From positions 1 to 21,818 of IMG/VR virus record IMGVR_UViG_3300035670_001362: a stretch of 21,818 nucleotides of DNA, one strand, 5' to 3'. The stretch's first letter is position 1; each line of letters begins with the position of its first letter. The translations under genes were made by a program, and so were the position numbers. Below the pieces are notes generated by a model, which ran no database searches, was not told the DNA's origin, and saw only the letters and a program-made list of their open reading frames with translations. The stretch comes from a virus. Shown here one piece after another: positions 1-6,357 of this stretch.

Positions 1-856
1 CTTCGTAATCGTCCATAGATAAGATACCTCTTTCTTTACCTAATTTATTTGCTTTTTCGGTAACATCATGTAAATCTAGGTCTTTTTGAGCATCTTCTCT
101 AGCATATTCTAGCATACGAAGGAATAAAGGAATATCCATTGTGATTGTATCAACGGCATCTTCTTTTTTAGCTTCATTCATAGATTTATTTTTTTCATCG
201 GCTTTTTTCTGTGCTTCTTCTTTTGAATATTCACCTTCGATTTTACCACCGTTTGTGATACCATAGAAACCTTTACCGTTGTAAGCTATTTTATATTTAC
301 CTTTAGCTTCTTTTAAAGCTGGTCTTGGTTTAATAAGAGCTAATACATCAGCATAAGGAACTGTTTTATTATTTTTAGTAAAAGTTACAGTCCATTTAGC
401 TTGGTCTTCGGAATTATTTTTATTGATTGTTACAGGATGACCTGCTACTTTGTATTCAGTTTCAGATACTTCGTTTACAGGTTTAATAGCACCGCTTTTA
501 AGATTAATATTTGATGCTTTAGTTCGACCTTGTCCTTTATCGTAAGCTACACTATATGTAATTTCACCTGTCATTTCTTTATTAACAGCTGTAATTTCAC
601 CTGGGTGTCCAAGGTAAGTTACTTTATCACCTTTTTTGAATTTAGGTTGATTTTCTTCTTTTACCAATCTTCTTAATTCATGGTCAACTGGTTTTTCGTC
701 TCCGAAATCAACAACAGCTATATCTCCTTTTATTGATTTTACTTTTCCAGTTTTATCTTTATAGTAATAGATTTTACTTTTAACAGTATCTCCGGGTTTG
801 ATAGAATTATCTGATGATTCAGAAAAGAATTCTTGGATTTTCTTTAAGTCTTTCAT
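1..856 (-). CDS. Multi-module SH3-like protein with packaging-like leader (partial)
   Basis: The frame opens at ATG 856 and runs off the left window edge after 285 codons, so the C-terminus is missing. The start shares one base with the upstream stop (TAATG). The N-terminus, MKDLKKIQEFFSES, resembles the capsid-targeting peptide of T4 internal proteins. Residues about 18-65 (IKPGDTVKSK, then GDIAVVDFGDE) and 72-120 (FKKGDKVTYLGHPGEI) look like two tandem SH3/KOW-type small barrels. A third module, about 187-225, has the pattern KYKIAYNGKGFYGI. A helical acidic module begins near 235 (DIPLFLRMLEYAREDA). Short LKEA (181-184) and MNEA (226-229) motifs sit between modules, like the possible protease sites in the polyprotein gene at 2554-5148. 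No catalytic residues were seen. A packaged internal head protein or host-acting binding protein is inferred. The coding call is secure; the function is unknown. Confidence 0.8.
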   Translation of the reverse strand, partial: MKDLKKIQEFFSESSDNSIKPGDTVKSKIYYYKDKTGKVKSIKGDIAVVDFGDEKPVDHELRRLVKEENQPKFKKGDKVTYLGHPGEITAVNKEMTGEITYSVAYDKGQGRTKASNINLKSGAIKPVNEVSETEYKVAGHPVTINKNNSEDQAKWTVTFTKNNKTVPYADVLALIKPRPALKEAKGKYKIAYNGKGFYGITNGGKIEGEYSKEEAQKKADEKNKSMNEAKKEDAVDTITMDIPLFLRMLEYAREDAQKDLDLHDVTEKANKLGKERGILSMDDYE

Positions 857-1146
857 TATTTGCTAAATACGATTCGTGGATAAAAATATCTATCATCATC
901 ATAATCAAATTGATTATCTGATTGAGATTGAGAAACTTTATAACCTAAACCTTCAACAAATTTTACCATATCTGAAAATTCACTTGGGTGGATATCATCT
1001 CTAAGGATAATTTGGATTGTTCCTGAATTTCCGTATAGTGAGACTGAAACGCGGAAATCTGGGAATGCTGATTTGAATTTGGATTCTAAATCATTTGCTT
1101 CTTGATTTTCAGCAATATCGGGAAAGTATTCTTTAAGACTAATCAT
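856..1146 (-). CDS. Small conserved-looking protein, unknown function
   Basis: A 96-residue protein beginning MISLKEYFPDIAENQEAND. The frame is open upstream as far as an ATG at 1356, but those 70 extra codons encode a Lys/Leu-rich stretch that is only another frame of the upstream K/E-rich gene. I therefore place the start at ATG 1146, which overlaps that gene's TAG stop by 8 bases. The stop TAA shares one base with the next ATG at 856. The body alternates predicted strands (FRVSVSLYGNSGTIQIIL) with a helix (HPSEFSDMVKFVEGLGY), suggesting a small alpha/beta fold. It ends with an acidic-aromatic segment (DYDDDRYFYPRIVFSK). No known family was recognised. Its N-terminus only loosely resembles the leaders of neighbouring genes. 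Confidence 0.65.
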   Translation of the reverse strand: MISLKEYFPDIAENQEANDLESKFKSAFPDFRVSVSLYGNSGTIQIILRDDIHPSEFSDMVKFVEGLGYKVSQSQSDNQFDYDDDRYFYPRIVFSK

Positions 1147-1372
1147 TGGAAATATTTTTAATATTAATTTTTGGTTTTTCAATTGTTTGAGTCTCCTTAG
1201 ATTTATTTTCTTTTTTAGGTTCCTCTTTAATTTCTTCTTTAGGTTCCTCAATAGTTTGTTTTTCTTCTTCTTGAGGGGGGTTAGCTTGATTAACAAAAGT
1301 ATCCCTAATAACTGTTTGTTGGCTATTTCGGGTGAAAAACGTTCTGCTATTTTCAAAAGGATTTAACTTCAT
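1139..1372 (-). CDS. Small Lys/Glu-rich low-complexity protein
   Basis: A 77-residue protein whose ATG overlaps the stop of the GAF-like gene by four bases (ATGA), typical of translational coupling in this operon. Its N-terminal 35 residues are ordinary (MKLNPFENSRTFFTRNSQQ). From about residue 34 onwards it is almost entirely E, K, P, Q, T and N, with an approximate repeat: QTIEEPKEEIK near residues 39-49 and QTIEKPKINIK near 62-72. This looks like a disordered charged linker. No domain, membrane segment or catalytic motif is visible. It could be a scaffold-like or decorating peptide, but nothing in the sequence proves a role. Its coding status rests on tight spacing and start-stop overlaps on both sides. 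Confidence 0.6.
   Translation of the reverse strand: MKLNPFENSRTFFTRNSQQTVIRDTFVNQANPPQEEEKQTIEEPKEEIKEEPKKENKSKETQTIEKPKINIKNISND
1211..1249. repeat. Imperfect direct repeat inside the K/E-rich gene
   Basis: TTTAGGTTCCTC occurs at 1214-1225 and again at 1238-1249, a 24-base (8-codon) period. On the minus strand it encodes the repeated EEPKE segments of the 77-residue protein. It is probably slippage or duplication within a low-complexity coding stretch rather than a regulatory repeat. Confidence 0.7.
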
Positions 1373-1980
1373 TTTTTATTATTTAAGTACTCGTCAAGTA
1401 ATGTACCAATCACACCTGCCTTCTGTCGTATAAATATCCAATCTTCTTTAGATAATTTATATTCTGTGTTAAAGGCAATGGATAATACACCAATAAATTT
1501 ACCATGCAAATCATCTAACGCAATCATATAAAATGATTTTGTGCCATAAGGAGATGAAACACCAGTTAAATCATAATCTTCACCTTCATATGTTGGAATA
1601 GCTAATTCACCTTCTTTATAAAGTTGAGCCAATGCTTTTGGGAATAAAGAAACAGGTACATTTTGAAAAGTATGTTGTACTGTTATAACCCCAGGAGCTA
1701 TTTTTTCATAAAATATAGAAAATTTCTGGATGGATTTACCTGTTGGGTAGAAATGTCCACCATTATGGAATTGGGCAACCCATACTCTATCTGCTTCTAA
1801 TTCTTGCATTAATACATCTAATTGCTCATCAACTAATGTATTTAAATCAATTGCTTCTTCTATTTGATTTACTTTAACAGGGGCTTCAAATTGTTTTTTA
1901 GCCCATGCTACTGCTATTGGACCTATTACGGCAGTAATTAAAGCAACAGCTATGGTAGTTAACATCATGAATGGTTCCAT
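1369..1980 (-). CDS. Membrane-anchored GAF-like domain protein
   Basis: A 203-residue protein. Residues about 4-27 form a hydrophobic segment (MMLTTIAVALITAVIGPIAV) followed by Lys residues, consistent with an uncleaved N-terminal signal anchor. A short linker and helix (about 38-62) lead to a GAF-like alpha/beta region (about 63-195). Visible features are DRVWVAQFHNGGHFYPTG, then SIFYEKIAPGV, the strand SFYMIALDD, the strand GKFIGVLSIAF and a closing helix. GAF domains usually bind small molecules or serve as dimerising sensors; the ligand here is unknown. The stop TGA overlaps the next ATG by four bases, and the start lies one base after the stop of the zinc-ribbon gene. It may act at the host inner membrane. 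The domain call is from fold-like pattern recognition; the topology is better supported than the function. Confidence 0.6.
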   Translation of the reverse strand: MEPFMMLTTIAVALITAVIGPIAVAWAKKQFEAPVKVNQIEEAIDLNTLVDEQLDVLMQELEADRVWVAQFHNGGHFYPTGKSIQKFSIFYEKIAPGVITVQHTFQNVPVSLFPKALAQLYKEGELAIPTYEGEDYDLTGVSSPYGTKSFYMIALDDLHGKFIGVLSIAFNTEYKLSKEDWIFIRQKAGVIGTLLDEYLNNKK

Positions 1981-1981
1981 T

Positions 1982-2557
1982 TTATTTTTTTAGAGATTTT
2001 AAAAATTTAATTGTTTCTTCTTTATTTTCAAGCATTTTTTGCTTAGCAGAACCAACCCAAGTTTCAATATCTCCGGCTTCAGTAATATAAGATTCATTAG
2101 AGGCATTTAGTTCTTCTTCAAACCATGTTTCAAATTCTTTAATTAAATTATCAACATTATCTCCAATAAATACATCATTGTATTGTTCCCATAAACCTTC
2201 TAATTTAAGTTCAGTTTCAAAATTTACTTGGCAATCCAAACATCTTTTAAACTGGATAAAGAAGCGTTTATCTAGGTGTTTTTTCATTAGTGTGTTACAA
2301 GATGGGCAAAATAAAGGAATAGTAACTGCCTTTTTAGCTTCATCTAATTTAGTAATATTTTGTTTTACTCCATCTTTTATTGTCCATAAACGCCCGTCTT
2401 GAGCTTCCCATACATCTCCTTCATTATGGAATTCTTCTTGTTTAGTATAACCAATACCTGATAAGGTACGGTCTCCATATTTGCCTGTTACTAGGTTACG
2501 AAGACGTTGAACATCTTTTTCTTTAAACTGTTTATTTAAAACTGATTCTTTACTCAT
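1982..2557 (-). CDS. Zinc-ribbon protein, phage hypothetical
   Basis: A 191-residue protein. The N-terminal third (KDVQRLRNLVTGKYGDRT, then EEFHNEGDVWEAQDGRLWTI) is followed by a four-cysteine zinc ribbon: CPSC near residues 84-87 and CLDC near 106-109. The C-terminal half is acidic and helical (LEGLWEQYNDVF, ETWFEEELNAS, ESYITEAGDIETWVG). From memory, proteins of this layout occur in other T4-like phages of aquatic bacteria without an assigned function; I could not check this. The start overlaps the stop of the upstream polyprotein gene by four bases (ATGA), so the two are probably translated together. The ribbon suggests nucleic-acid or protein binding. No enzymatic motif was seen. Confidence 0.65.
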   Translation of the reverse strand: MSKESVLNKQFKEKDVQRLRNLVTGKYGDRTLSGIGYTKQEEFHNEGDVWEAQDGRLWTIKDGVKQNITKLDEAKKAVTIPLFCPSCNTLMKKHLDKRFFIQFKRCLDCQVNFETELKLEGLWEQYNDVFIGDNVDNLIKEFETWFEEELNASNESYITEAGDIETWVGSAKQKMLENKEETIKFLKSLKK

Positions 2558-5148
2558 AAACCTAATTCATTTAATTCTTTTATCGTTTGTTCTGTGGATA
2601 TAAATAATATACCTATACCTCCTTTTGAACGCCATTGTTCAATGTTTGATGGTCTATCATCAATCAAAATACTTTTATTATTAGCATAATTTTGTTTGTT
2701 TTCAGCATTAGCTAAAATTAATTTTGTTCCAGGGATATTATTTTTAACCCAAAGACGTTTTCCTAAACGTGATTCATTCTGGCGCGAAGGGGCTGAAAGT
2801 AGGGTTGGGTTGTATTGTTTGATATAATCCCAAAGTTTTTTTCCATTTGGCATCCAAGGCATTCCTACCCAAAAACCAACACCATTTTCATTATCTATTA
2901 GATTCCAAAATGCTTCTTTGCCATTTTTTTCTTCATACTCACGTGGTGGAATACCACCTGATGCTTTTTCAAATTGCTTATCAAAGTCTGTAAGTACACC
3001 ATCCATATCACAATAGATAGTATATTTTTGTTCTGTTTCTTCTTCTTTCATAACCTTTTTCAGTTTATATTTTACCTCAAATAATGGTAAAGATAATGCC
3101 TTTACTCTGCCCCTCCAACGAGTTTTAATCTCTTCTTTTTCTTCAGGTTCTAAACCTACTTTATCAAGGTAATCATCAATAACATCACCAAATGGCGTTC
3201 TTGATTTTTTAGCTTTAAAATACATGCCCTGAAGCATAGCGTCTACTTCTTTATCTAACATAAAGTAGTTTTTAGGAGCAAGTATTTTATATTTTTGAAT
3301 CATATCACGAATGGCAGAATCATCAGCCATTTCTTTATCATCACGAACATTCCAACCACCTTGAGTTAAATGCTCTAACTCGTGGCGTAAAACATCACGA
3401 ATATCCATAGCAATAGTAGACCACATTTGAGGTAATTCTCTAGGATCTACCTGGAAGTTAAGGGCAACAAATCCTTCTGTGTCATCATCACCTTCATTTG
3501 CTCCACCATCAACTTTGTATTGTCTATCTTTAGTTTTCTTGAAATCAATTTTAGCTAAAAGATCAAATTCCATTGGGCGACCTTTAGCATCTTCCATTTC
3601 GTAGTTTGTATCAAGCACAGCAAATGGGTAAGTTGGCTTTTTGTCGTGTTGTGATTTCCACGCGTTTATAACGTCTTTAGATAGTTTAGAAACGATGGAA
3701 TCATATACACCTTCATTTAGTATATCTTCTAATAAACCAAATGGATCTTTATTTTTCTTTTCTTGTAAGCTATCAGTCCAATTTCTAAAAGTCATTGTGC
3801 CTTTTAAATTGGCTTCTTTTTCTAGATCATTTATATGATCGTCTTCTTGAGTATTTGTAGTTGTAATATCACCTAAACGATCCTCCATGTTTTGCATATG
3901 ATGAATCATTTCGTGAGCATACGAACGAGCAATATCTTTTGGATGACGTCCTTCAGTATAAAGAACAATCATTTTTTCATTTGGATCGTAATATGCCGTT
4001 TTACCAAAGAAATCTTTAGCGTTTTCTATATCACCATCAACTAATTTTAACCCAGGTAAAGGTTCAATTTTGTAACCTTTATCAATCATATGTTGAGTTA
4101 ATTTAGCTAGTAGAGGTAATAGATCAATATGATTAGAGTAAGTAGCATTTTCATTTAATTGTTTAGGAGTATTATTATGCCCACATTTATGACAAATATA
4201 CAAATCATCTCCACCATCTGCTATTTTCCATTCCCAACCACAATTATCACAAATAATATCTGTATCTGTTACTAATTCAGTCATCATCGATGAAGGTGTA
4301 ACTAAATATTCTGCTTTAAATAATTTAATTAAGGCAGCAGCAATAAATCCACCTGGGAGGGTGGCAATTGCTGTTAAACCTATTAATTTTAAAACATCTT
4401 TTAATTGATTACCTATTTCTTTTTTCTGGGTTTCTGTTAAATCAATATCACCTTTAGCTGATTTAATCAGTAAAGATACCGCTTCTTTGGTTTCTTTACT
4501 TTCTTGTTTAATAGCAGATATAAATTTAGTAAATTTTGATTTTAAATCTTGTATAAAACCTTCATTTAATTGTTTTTCAGTTACAATATCTTGAATATAA
4601 CTAAAAACTTCCATTCGTTCATTATCACTTAAATTTGATGGAAGATATTTATAAAAATCCTCAGGGGATATTTTAGCAGCTTTACGAGCATTAGTTCCAC
4701 TCATGCCATCTCCTGGGGTTGATATTAATTTAATTTTTGCATTAGGGTATTTATCTTCTACTCCTGAGGTTCTTAGGGCTACATCTTTTAAATCATCTTC
4801 ATTTCCTTGACGAGCACCTATAACAAAATATACAACTTCTTCGGGATTATTTTTAGCATAGCGTAAAATATCACCAATGGGTGCTTTTGAGGGTTGGATT
4901 TCTACTTTATCCCCTAAATATTTTTTATAAATTTCCCAAATCAATAAGGATTCTTCTTGAGTAATCCCATTACGCTCCCCAGATCCCACATAAATAATAA
5001 ATTTATCTATTTCGGGAAATTCAGCTAGCGCTTTTTGAACTACTTCAAAATGACCTTTTGTTGGTGGTTTAAATCCTCCGCCATATACAGCAGTAACAAC
5101 ATTATCACCAACCAACTCTGAGATTAGAGATTTGGTTAAGTTATTCAT
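2554..5148 (-). CDS. Multi-enzyme polyprotein: NTase, LETM1-like, zinc ribbon, two HExxH, HAD
   Basis: An 864-residue protein with at least six segments. Residues 17-190 form a cytidylyltransferase-like domain (GGGFKPPTKGH 23-33 and SGTNARKA 150-157, the ISSTxxR-like site); the first His of HxGH is Thr30. Residues 198-290 resemble LETM1, with a hydrophobic stretch LIGLTAIATLPGGFIAAALI. Residues 300-322 form a zinc ribbon (C300, C303, C319, C322). Residues 334-476 hold the metallopeptidase motif HEMIH (412-416) with E443/E445 as possible third ligand. Residues 480-688 hold a second motif, HELEH (589-593), with ExDA at 634-637. Residues 708-864 are a HAD/5'-nucleotidase-like domain (DMDGVLTD 714-721, LLSAPS, LIDDRPSN). 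LNE at 194-196, 331-333 and 477-479, and LFE at 689-691, fall at or near segment boundaries. This suggests prohead-protease processing into separate packaged enzymes, which is inference. It starts directly after the upstream stop. Confidence 0.75.
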   Translation of the reverse strand: MNNLTKSLISELVGDNVVTAVYGGGFKPPTKGHFEVVQKALAEFPEIDKFIIYVGSGERNGITQEESLLIWEIYKKYLGDKVEIQPSKAPIGDILRYAKNNPEEVVYFVIGARQGNEDDLKDVALRTSGVEDKYPNAKIKLISTPGDGMSGTNARKAAKISPEDFYKYLPSNLSDNERMEVFSYIQDIVTEKQLNEGFIQDLKSKFTKFISAIKQESKETKEAVSLLIKSAKGDIDLTETQKKEIGNQLKDVLKLIGLTAIATLPGGFIAAALIKLFKAEYLVTPSSMMTELVTDTDIICDNCGWEWKIADGGDDLYICHKCGHNNTPKQLNENATYSNHIDLLPLLAKLTQHMIDKGYKIEPLPGLKLVDGDIENAKDFFGKTAYYDPNEKMIVLYTEGRHPKDIARSYAHEMIHHMQNMEDRLGDITTTNTQEDDHINDLEKEANLKGTMTFRNWTDSLQEKKNKDPFGLLEDILNEGVYDSIVSKLSKDVINAWKSQHDKKPTYPFAVLDTNYEMEDAKGRPMEFDLLAKIDFKKTKDRQYKVDGGANEGDDDTEGFVALNFQVDPRELPQMWSTIAMDIRDVLRHELEHLTQGGWNVRDDKEMADDSAIRDMIQKYKILAPKNYFMLDKEVDAMLQGMYFKAKKSRTPFGDVIDDYLDKVGLEPEEKEEIKTRWRGRVKALSLPLFEVKYKLKKVMKEEETEQKYTIYCDMDGVLTDFDKQFEKASGGIPPREYEEKNGKEAFWNLIDNENGVGFWVGMPWMPNGKKLWDYIKQYNPTLLSAPSRQNESRLGKRLWVKNNIPGTKLILANAENKQNYANNKSILIDDRPSNIEQWRSKGGIGILFISTEQTIKELNELGL
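4150..4164. repeat. Linker repeat, copy 1 (encodes KQLNE)
   Basis: The 15-base sequence TTCATTTAATTGTTT recurs exactly at 4561-4575. On the minus strand both copies encode KQLNE (residues 329-333 and 192-196 of the polyprotein), at the end of the zinc ribbon and of the nucleotidyltransferase domain. A related shorter copy encoding LNEG lies near 3711-3720. Confidence 0.75.
4561..4575. repeat. Linker repeat, copy 2 (encodes KQLNE)
   Basis: Exact second copy of TTCATTTAATTGTTT (the other is at 4150-4164). It encodes the junction between the nucleotidyltransferase-like domain and the LETM1-like segment. A linker shared at the DNA level would fit modules being added or swapped through common junction sequences. 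Confidence 0.75.
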
Positions 5149-5526
5149 TTATTGTTTTAGCTTTTGGATTTTTTCTTTAGCTATTGCTTTCTTTTCTTCA
5201 ATATCTTTTTTAGCACCACGGAAAGCTTCCATAGCATCTTCCATTTCCTTAAGAGTATCTTGAAATGCTTTCAAAGCTTCAGTTCCTGCTCTACGAGCAT
5301 CTGATTTTTGTTTGTAAACACCTAAAATGTTTTTAATATCTAATCCACCTTTAATTTGAAGTGCAAATTCAGGAAGATCTAATTCATAAACCACATCATC
5401 CATTTCTGAATCTTTAGTTGGTTTTTCAACGATAAAGAATTTACCAATTTCGTCCGTAGGGATACCTACTGCTTCTTTTACTACTTCGGCTTTTTCAACC
5501 TCGTTTAATAGATCTAATAATTTCAT
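5149..5526 (-). CDS. Coiled-coil protein with packaging-like leader, unknown
   Basis: A 125-residue protein beginning MKLLDLLNEVEKAEVVKEAV, an amphipathic leader with LNE at residues 7-9. A central part (about 27-72) contains predicted strands and an acidic motif (DSEMDDVVYELDLPEF). The C-terminal half (about 73-125) is a long charged helix, probably a coiled coil (TLKEMEDAMEAFRGAKKDIE and then K/E heptads to the end). The ATG overlaps the stop of the kinase gene by four bases, and the stop directly abuts the polyprotein start. Location and leader suggest an internal head or core protein; a scaffold-like role is also possible from the coiled coil. No family was recognised. Confidence 0.65.
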   Translation of the reverse strand: MKLLDLLNEVEKAEVVKEAVGIPTDEIGKFFIVEKPTKDSEMDDVVYELDLPEFALQIKGGLDIKNILGVYKQKSDARRAGTEALKAFQDTLKEMEDAMEAFRGAKKDIEEKKAIAKEKIQKLKQ

Positions 5527-6326
5527 GATTGTAAAAATTTATTTAGTTTTGATTGTGCTTCCTCTGTGGAAACTATATGTTGGATGTGTTTTTCTACTTG
5601 TTCCTTAGACATTAAATCTTTAATATCTTTTTCAATTTTTTCTTTTTGCTTATCAGCACTTGCTTGTTGTGCTGGGGTTTTTGGTTTTGTGTCTTTTGGA
5701 GTGTATGGTTCTATATACTTTTTAAGAATATCTTCTAAAGAATCAGCATCTACTAAATTTTTATCGGTAGTAGTAGCGACAAAATTTTCACCAAATAAAT
5801 TAAGGTAAGGAATAAAGTTTTTAGTAACTCCAGCCCACGTTTGCATTACAATAAAAGGCATTAAACTTCTATCTTCACCTCCAGAACGCTCAAACCTATC
5901 TTCATTTTTACGGAGTGATTTTTCTAATGAAGAATACACATAAACCATAAATACTTCATAACCAGCATTTTCAAGAGTTTCTTTTAATTGCTCTGTTTTT
6001 TTATACGAAGCTGCAGTACCATCAATTACGATATTACCTCGTTTTTCAATTTCTTGTTCCAATTCAGAAGCATATGTTTTTTGAGCAGCTTGCATTGCTA
6101 TTGCTGCTTTGCTTCTTTCTTCAGGTCCACCTTTTTTCAGGTCTAGAGAAACATTTGCGTCTTTTAAATTTTTGATAAAATGATCATCTATATTAAGAAC
6201 CTTAAGACCCATTCCTGAAATAATGTTGCCGACTATTGATGATTTACCGGCACCAGGAGCACCAGCCAGTATAACAGCTTTAGGGGTATTTGTTGCCTCT
6301 TTAAGAAGTCGCATCAATGAAATCAT
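5523..6326 (-). CDS. P-loop kinase, zeta-toxin/AAA_33-like, with packaging-like leader
   Basis: A 267-residue protein. The leader MISLMRLLKEATNT has LKE at residues 8-10. A core P-loop kinase follows: Walker A GAPGAGKSS at 22-30, an acidic motif LNIDDHF at 45-51 in the position where zeta-type kinases hold the catalytic Asp, a second strand NIVIDGTAAS at 98-107, the strand VFMVYVYSS at 125-133, and an Arg-containing lid region about 136-153 (SLRKNEDRFERSGGEDR). The C-terminal tail after about 210 is Lys/Gln/Glu-rich and helical. Zeta-type and AAA_33 enzymes phosphorylate small molecules or nucleic-acid ends; the substrate here cannot be read from sequence. There is no antitoxin-like partner upstream, so a toxin-antitoxin role is unlikely. 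The start lies after a 31-base gap carrying a TATTTATA element. Confidence 0.75.
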   Translation of the reverse strand: MISLMRLLKEATNTPKAVILAGAPGAGKSSIVGNIISGMGLKVLNIDDHFIKNLKDANVSLDLKKGGPEERSKAAIAMQAAQKTYASELEQEIEKRGNIVIDGTAASYKKTEQLKETLENAGYEVFMVYVYSSLEKSLRKNEDRFERSGGEDRSLMPFIVMQTWAGVTKNFIPYLNLFGENFVATTTDKNLVDADSLEDILKKYIEPYTPKDTKPKTPAQQASADKQKEKIEKDIKDLMSKEQVEKHIQHIVSTEEAQSKLNKFLQS

Positions 6327-6343
6327 TTAGTCCAAGTATTTAA

Positions 6344-6351
6344 TATAAATA
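6344..6351 (-). promoter_or_regulatory. Candidate promoter element in gap before the kinase gene
   Basis: The 31-base gap 6327-6357 contains TATTTATA on the minus strand (TATAAATA, the T4 late-promoter consensus, on the plus strand). The same octamer lies in the gaps before the genes starting at 11602 and 21387. In the sense direction it ends 17 bases before the start codon. Its orientation relative to T4 late promoters is reversed, so the reading as a promoter is uncertain. Confidence 0.3.
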
Positions 6352-6357
6352 TGGTAA

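Noticed and set aside
1147-1356. A 70-codon Lys/Leu-rich N-terminal extension in frame with the 96-residue gene (ATG at 1356).
   Set aside because: It overlaps the K/E-rich gene in another frame; A-rich low-complexity DNA keeps the frame open. The shorter start at 1146 gives normal spacing and ordinary composition.
1429-1436. TATAAATA on the plus strand inside the GAF-like gene; another at 2599-2606 inside the polyprotein gene.
   Set aside because: This octamer is expected several times by chance in DNA this AT-rich, and both copies are within coding sequence.
2178-2402. Plus-strand open frame of 74 codons.
   Set aside because: It is antisense to the zinc-ribbon gene, which has a convincing four-Cys motif. 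No own start context or family pattern is visible.
3641-3838. Plus-strand open frame of 65 codons, and similar ones at 5566-5808, 6723-6938, 11523-11816, 11826-12008 and 15693-15878.
   Set aside because: All lie opposite well-supported minus-strand genes, have shadow-type composition (Ser/Phe/Leu-rich) and no tight spacing with other genes.
5149-6326. Zeta-type kinase plus coiled-coil gene as a toxin-antitoxin pair.
   Set aside because: The coiled-coil protein does not resemble epsilon antitoxins, follows rather than precedes the kinase, and both carry packaging-like leaders.
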